64,000 nucleotides of DNA from Sheuella sp. (GTDB lineage: Bacteria; Pseudomonadota; Gammaproteobacteria; Burkholderiales; Burkholderiaceae_B): NCBI GenBank assembly GCA_030650995.1, contig JAUSCY010000109.1:1-64000 (forward strand), read 5' to 3'. The translations under genes were made by a program, and so were the position numbers. Positions within the stretch are counted from its first letter, which is position 1. Each line of letters opens with the position of its first letter. Under the pieces are notes generated by a model. That model worked only from the letters and a program-made list of their open reading frames with translations. It was not told the DNA's origin and did not search any database. Positions 63,552 through 64,000 of this stretch are shown here, piece after piece.

Positions 63552-64000
63552 GTGGCTGTTATTACAAATGTAAAAAGAAGAAGTTTGCTCGCTGTGTTCG
63601 CTGTGGCGCCCGCCTGGGTGAACGCAGCGACGCAAGGCAATGAATCAGAGCGCAATACGACTCCATTGCCAACGCTTAAATATACGGACTCTGTTGTCAC
63701 AGACTCATCCACACTTCGGACCATTGGAGTGAGGATACGATTACCAGCAGAAAAAAAGTCTGCTGGGTTAATTCTATACACCCCAGGCCTTGGGGGCGGG
63801 CTCTCAAGTGGGCGGGCCTGGTGCGAGACATGGCAGTCTGCAGGCTGGATCGTCGTGACGCTCTCTCATCCTGTTACGAATGATTCCGTATGGGATACCA
63901 AACATCATGATTTTCAGACTAATCTGAATCACGCTCTGGCTCCTGAACAATACGGGTTACGTGTGAAAGACTGCTCTTGCGTCCTGACACATTTTCTGAG
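63552..64000 (+). CDS. Exported alpha/beta hydrolase, N-terminal part (runs off the window)
   Basis: An open frame runs from GTG 63552 to the right edge, so at least 149 residues. The GTG lies two bases after the cupin stop, so translation is probably coupled. The start gives a signal peptide (KRRSLLAVFAVAPAWVNA). After it come LILYTPGLGGGLSSGRAW and GWIVVTLSHP, typical of predicted dienelactone-hydrolase-like or PAF-acetylhydrolase-like proteins. The catalytic Ser lies beyond the edge. Confidence 0.75.
   Translation, partial: MAVITNVKRRSLLAVFAVAPAWVNAATQGNESERNTTPLPTLKYTDSVVTDSSTLRTIGVRIRLPAEKKSAGLILYTPGLGGGLSSGRAWCETWQSAGWIVVTLSHPVTNDSVWDTKHHDFQTNLNHALAPEQYGLRVKDCSCVLTHFL

Overview
The window looks like chromosomal DNA of a betaproteobacterium, most likely Burkholderiales and close to Alcaligenaceae. 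This rests on Bug-type tripartite tricarboxylate receptors (one cut at the left edge, one at 5140), Dpp- and Urt-type ABC operons, formate-THF ligase, two RND efflux operons and a Methylophilus/Pseudomonas-style amide module. I saw no rRNA, tRNA, CRISPR array, insertion sequence or phage gene. Genes are densely packed and often overlap by ATGA. No gene-free stretch clearly exceeds 300 bases; the longest is 31458-31755.

Layout. 1-4288: end of a Bug receptor; a TlpA-like thioredoxin with a His/Cys-rich Asp-box protein (minus strand); a metallophosphoesterase followed by a Ser/Thr kinase fused to a universal-stress domain. 4311-6918: type II HAD dehalogenase, Bug receptor, and an SDR protein lacking the usual catalytic Tyr and Lys. 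7084-13789: dipeptide-type ABC transporter plus an M20 deacylase. 13817-16986: DsbA/FrnE protein, AmtB, and an isopropylmalate-dehydrogenase-like enzyme. 17147-22943: RND efflux operon 1 (adaptor, pump, outer-membrane factor). 22958-25435: small membrane protein, malonyl-CoA decarboxylase, epoxide-hydrolase-like enzyme. 25571-31457: RND operon 2 (pump, adaptor, outer-membrane factor; minus strand). 31756-35527: SGNH hydrolase, a thiol dioxygenase of the 3-mercaptopropionate type and a four-domain rhodanese protein.

35537-50215 is the most notable region. On the minus strand a giant sensor joins an NCS1 (cytosine/hydantoin permease-like) membrane domain, a Cys cluster, a histidine kinase and a receiver; a LuxR-type response regulator follows. 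Divergent from it runs a long plus-strand locus: UrtABCDE-type ABC importer, formamidase FmdA, zinc-ribbon FmdB, aliphatic amidase AmiE, a MoxR/CbbQ-type AAA+ ATPase and a VWA protein. The divergent promoter region carries three GTATAC-centred sites and an 18-bp perfect palindrome. I read this as a self-contained system that senses, imports and hydrolyses short amides or urea for nitrogen, with a MoxR-VWA chaperone pair serving one of its proteins.

50228-64000: a nucleosidase; a metal-uptake-like cluster (small His/Cys protein, outer-membrane protein, ZnuA-like and ZnuB-like proteins, no local ATPase); MgtC-like protein; formate-THF ligase; PaaI thioesterase; beta-lactamase-fold hydrolase; Ldh-family dehydrogenase; then an OsmC, acyl-CoA-dehydrogenase-like, rubredoxin-reductase fusion and cupin cluster, and a hydrolase cut by the right edge.
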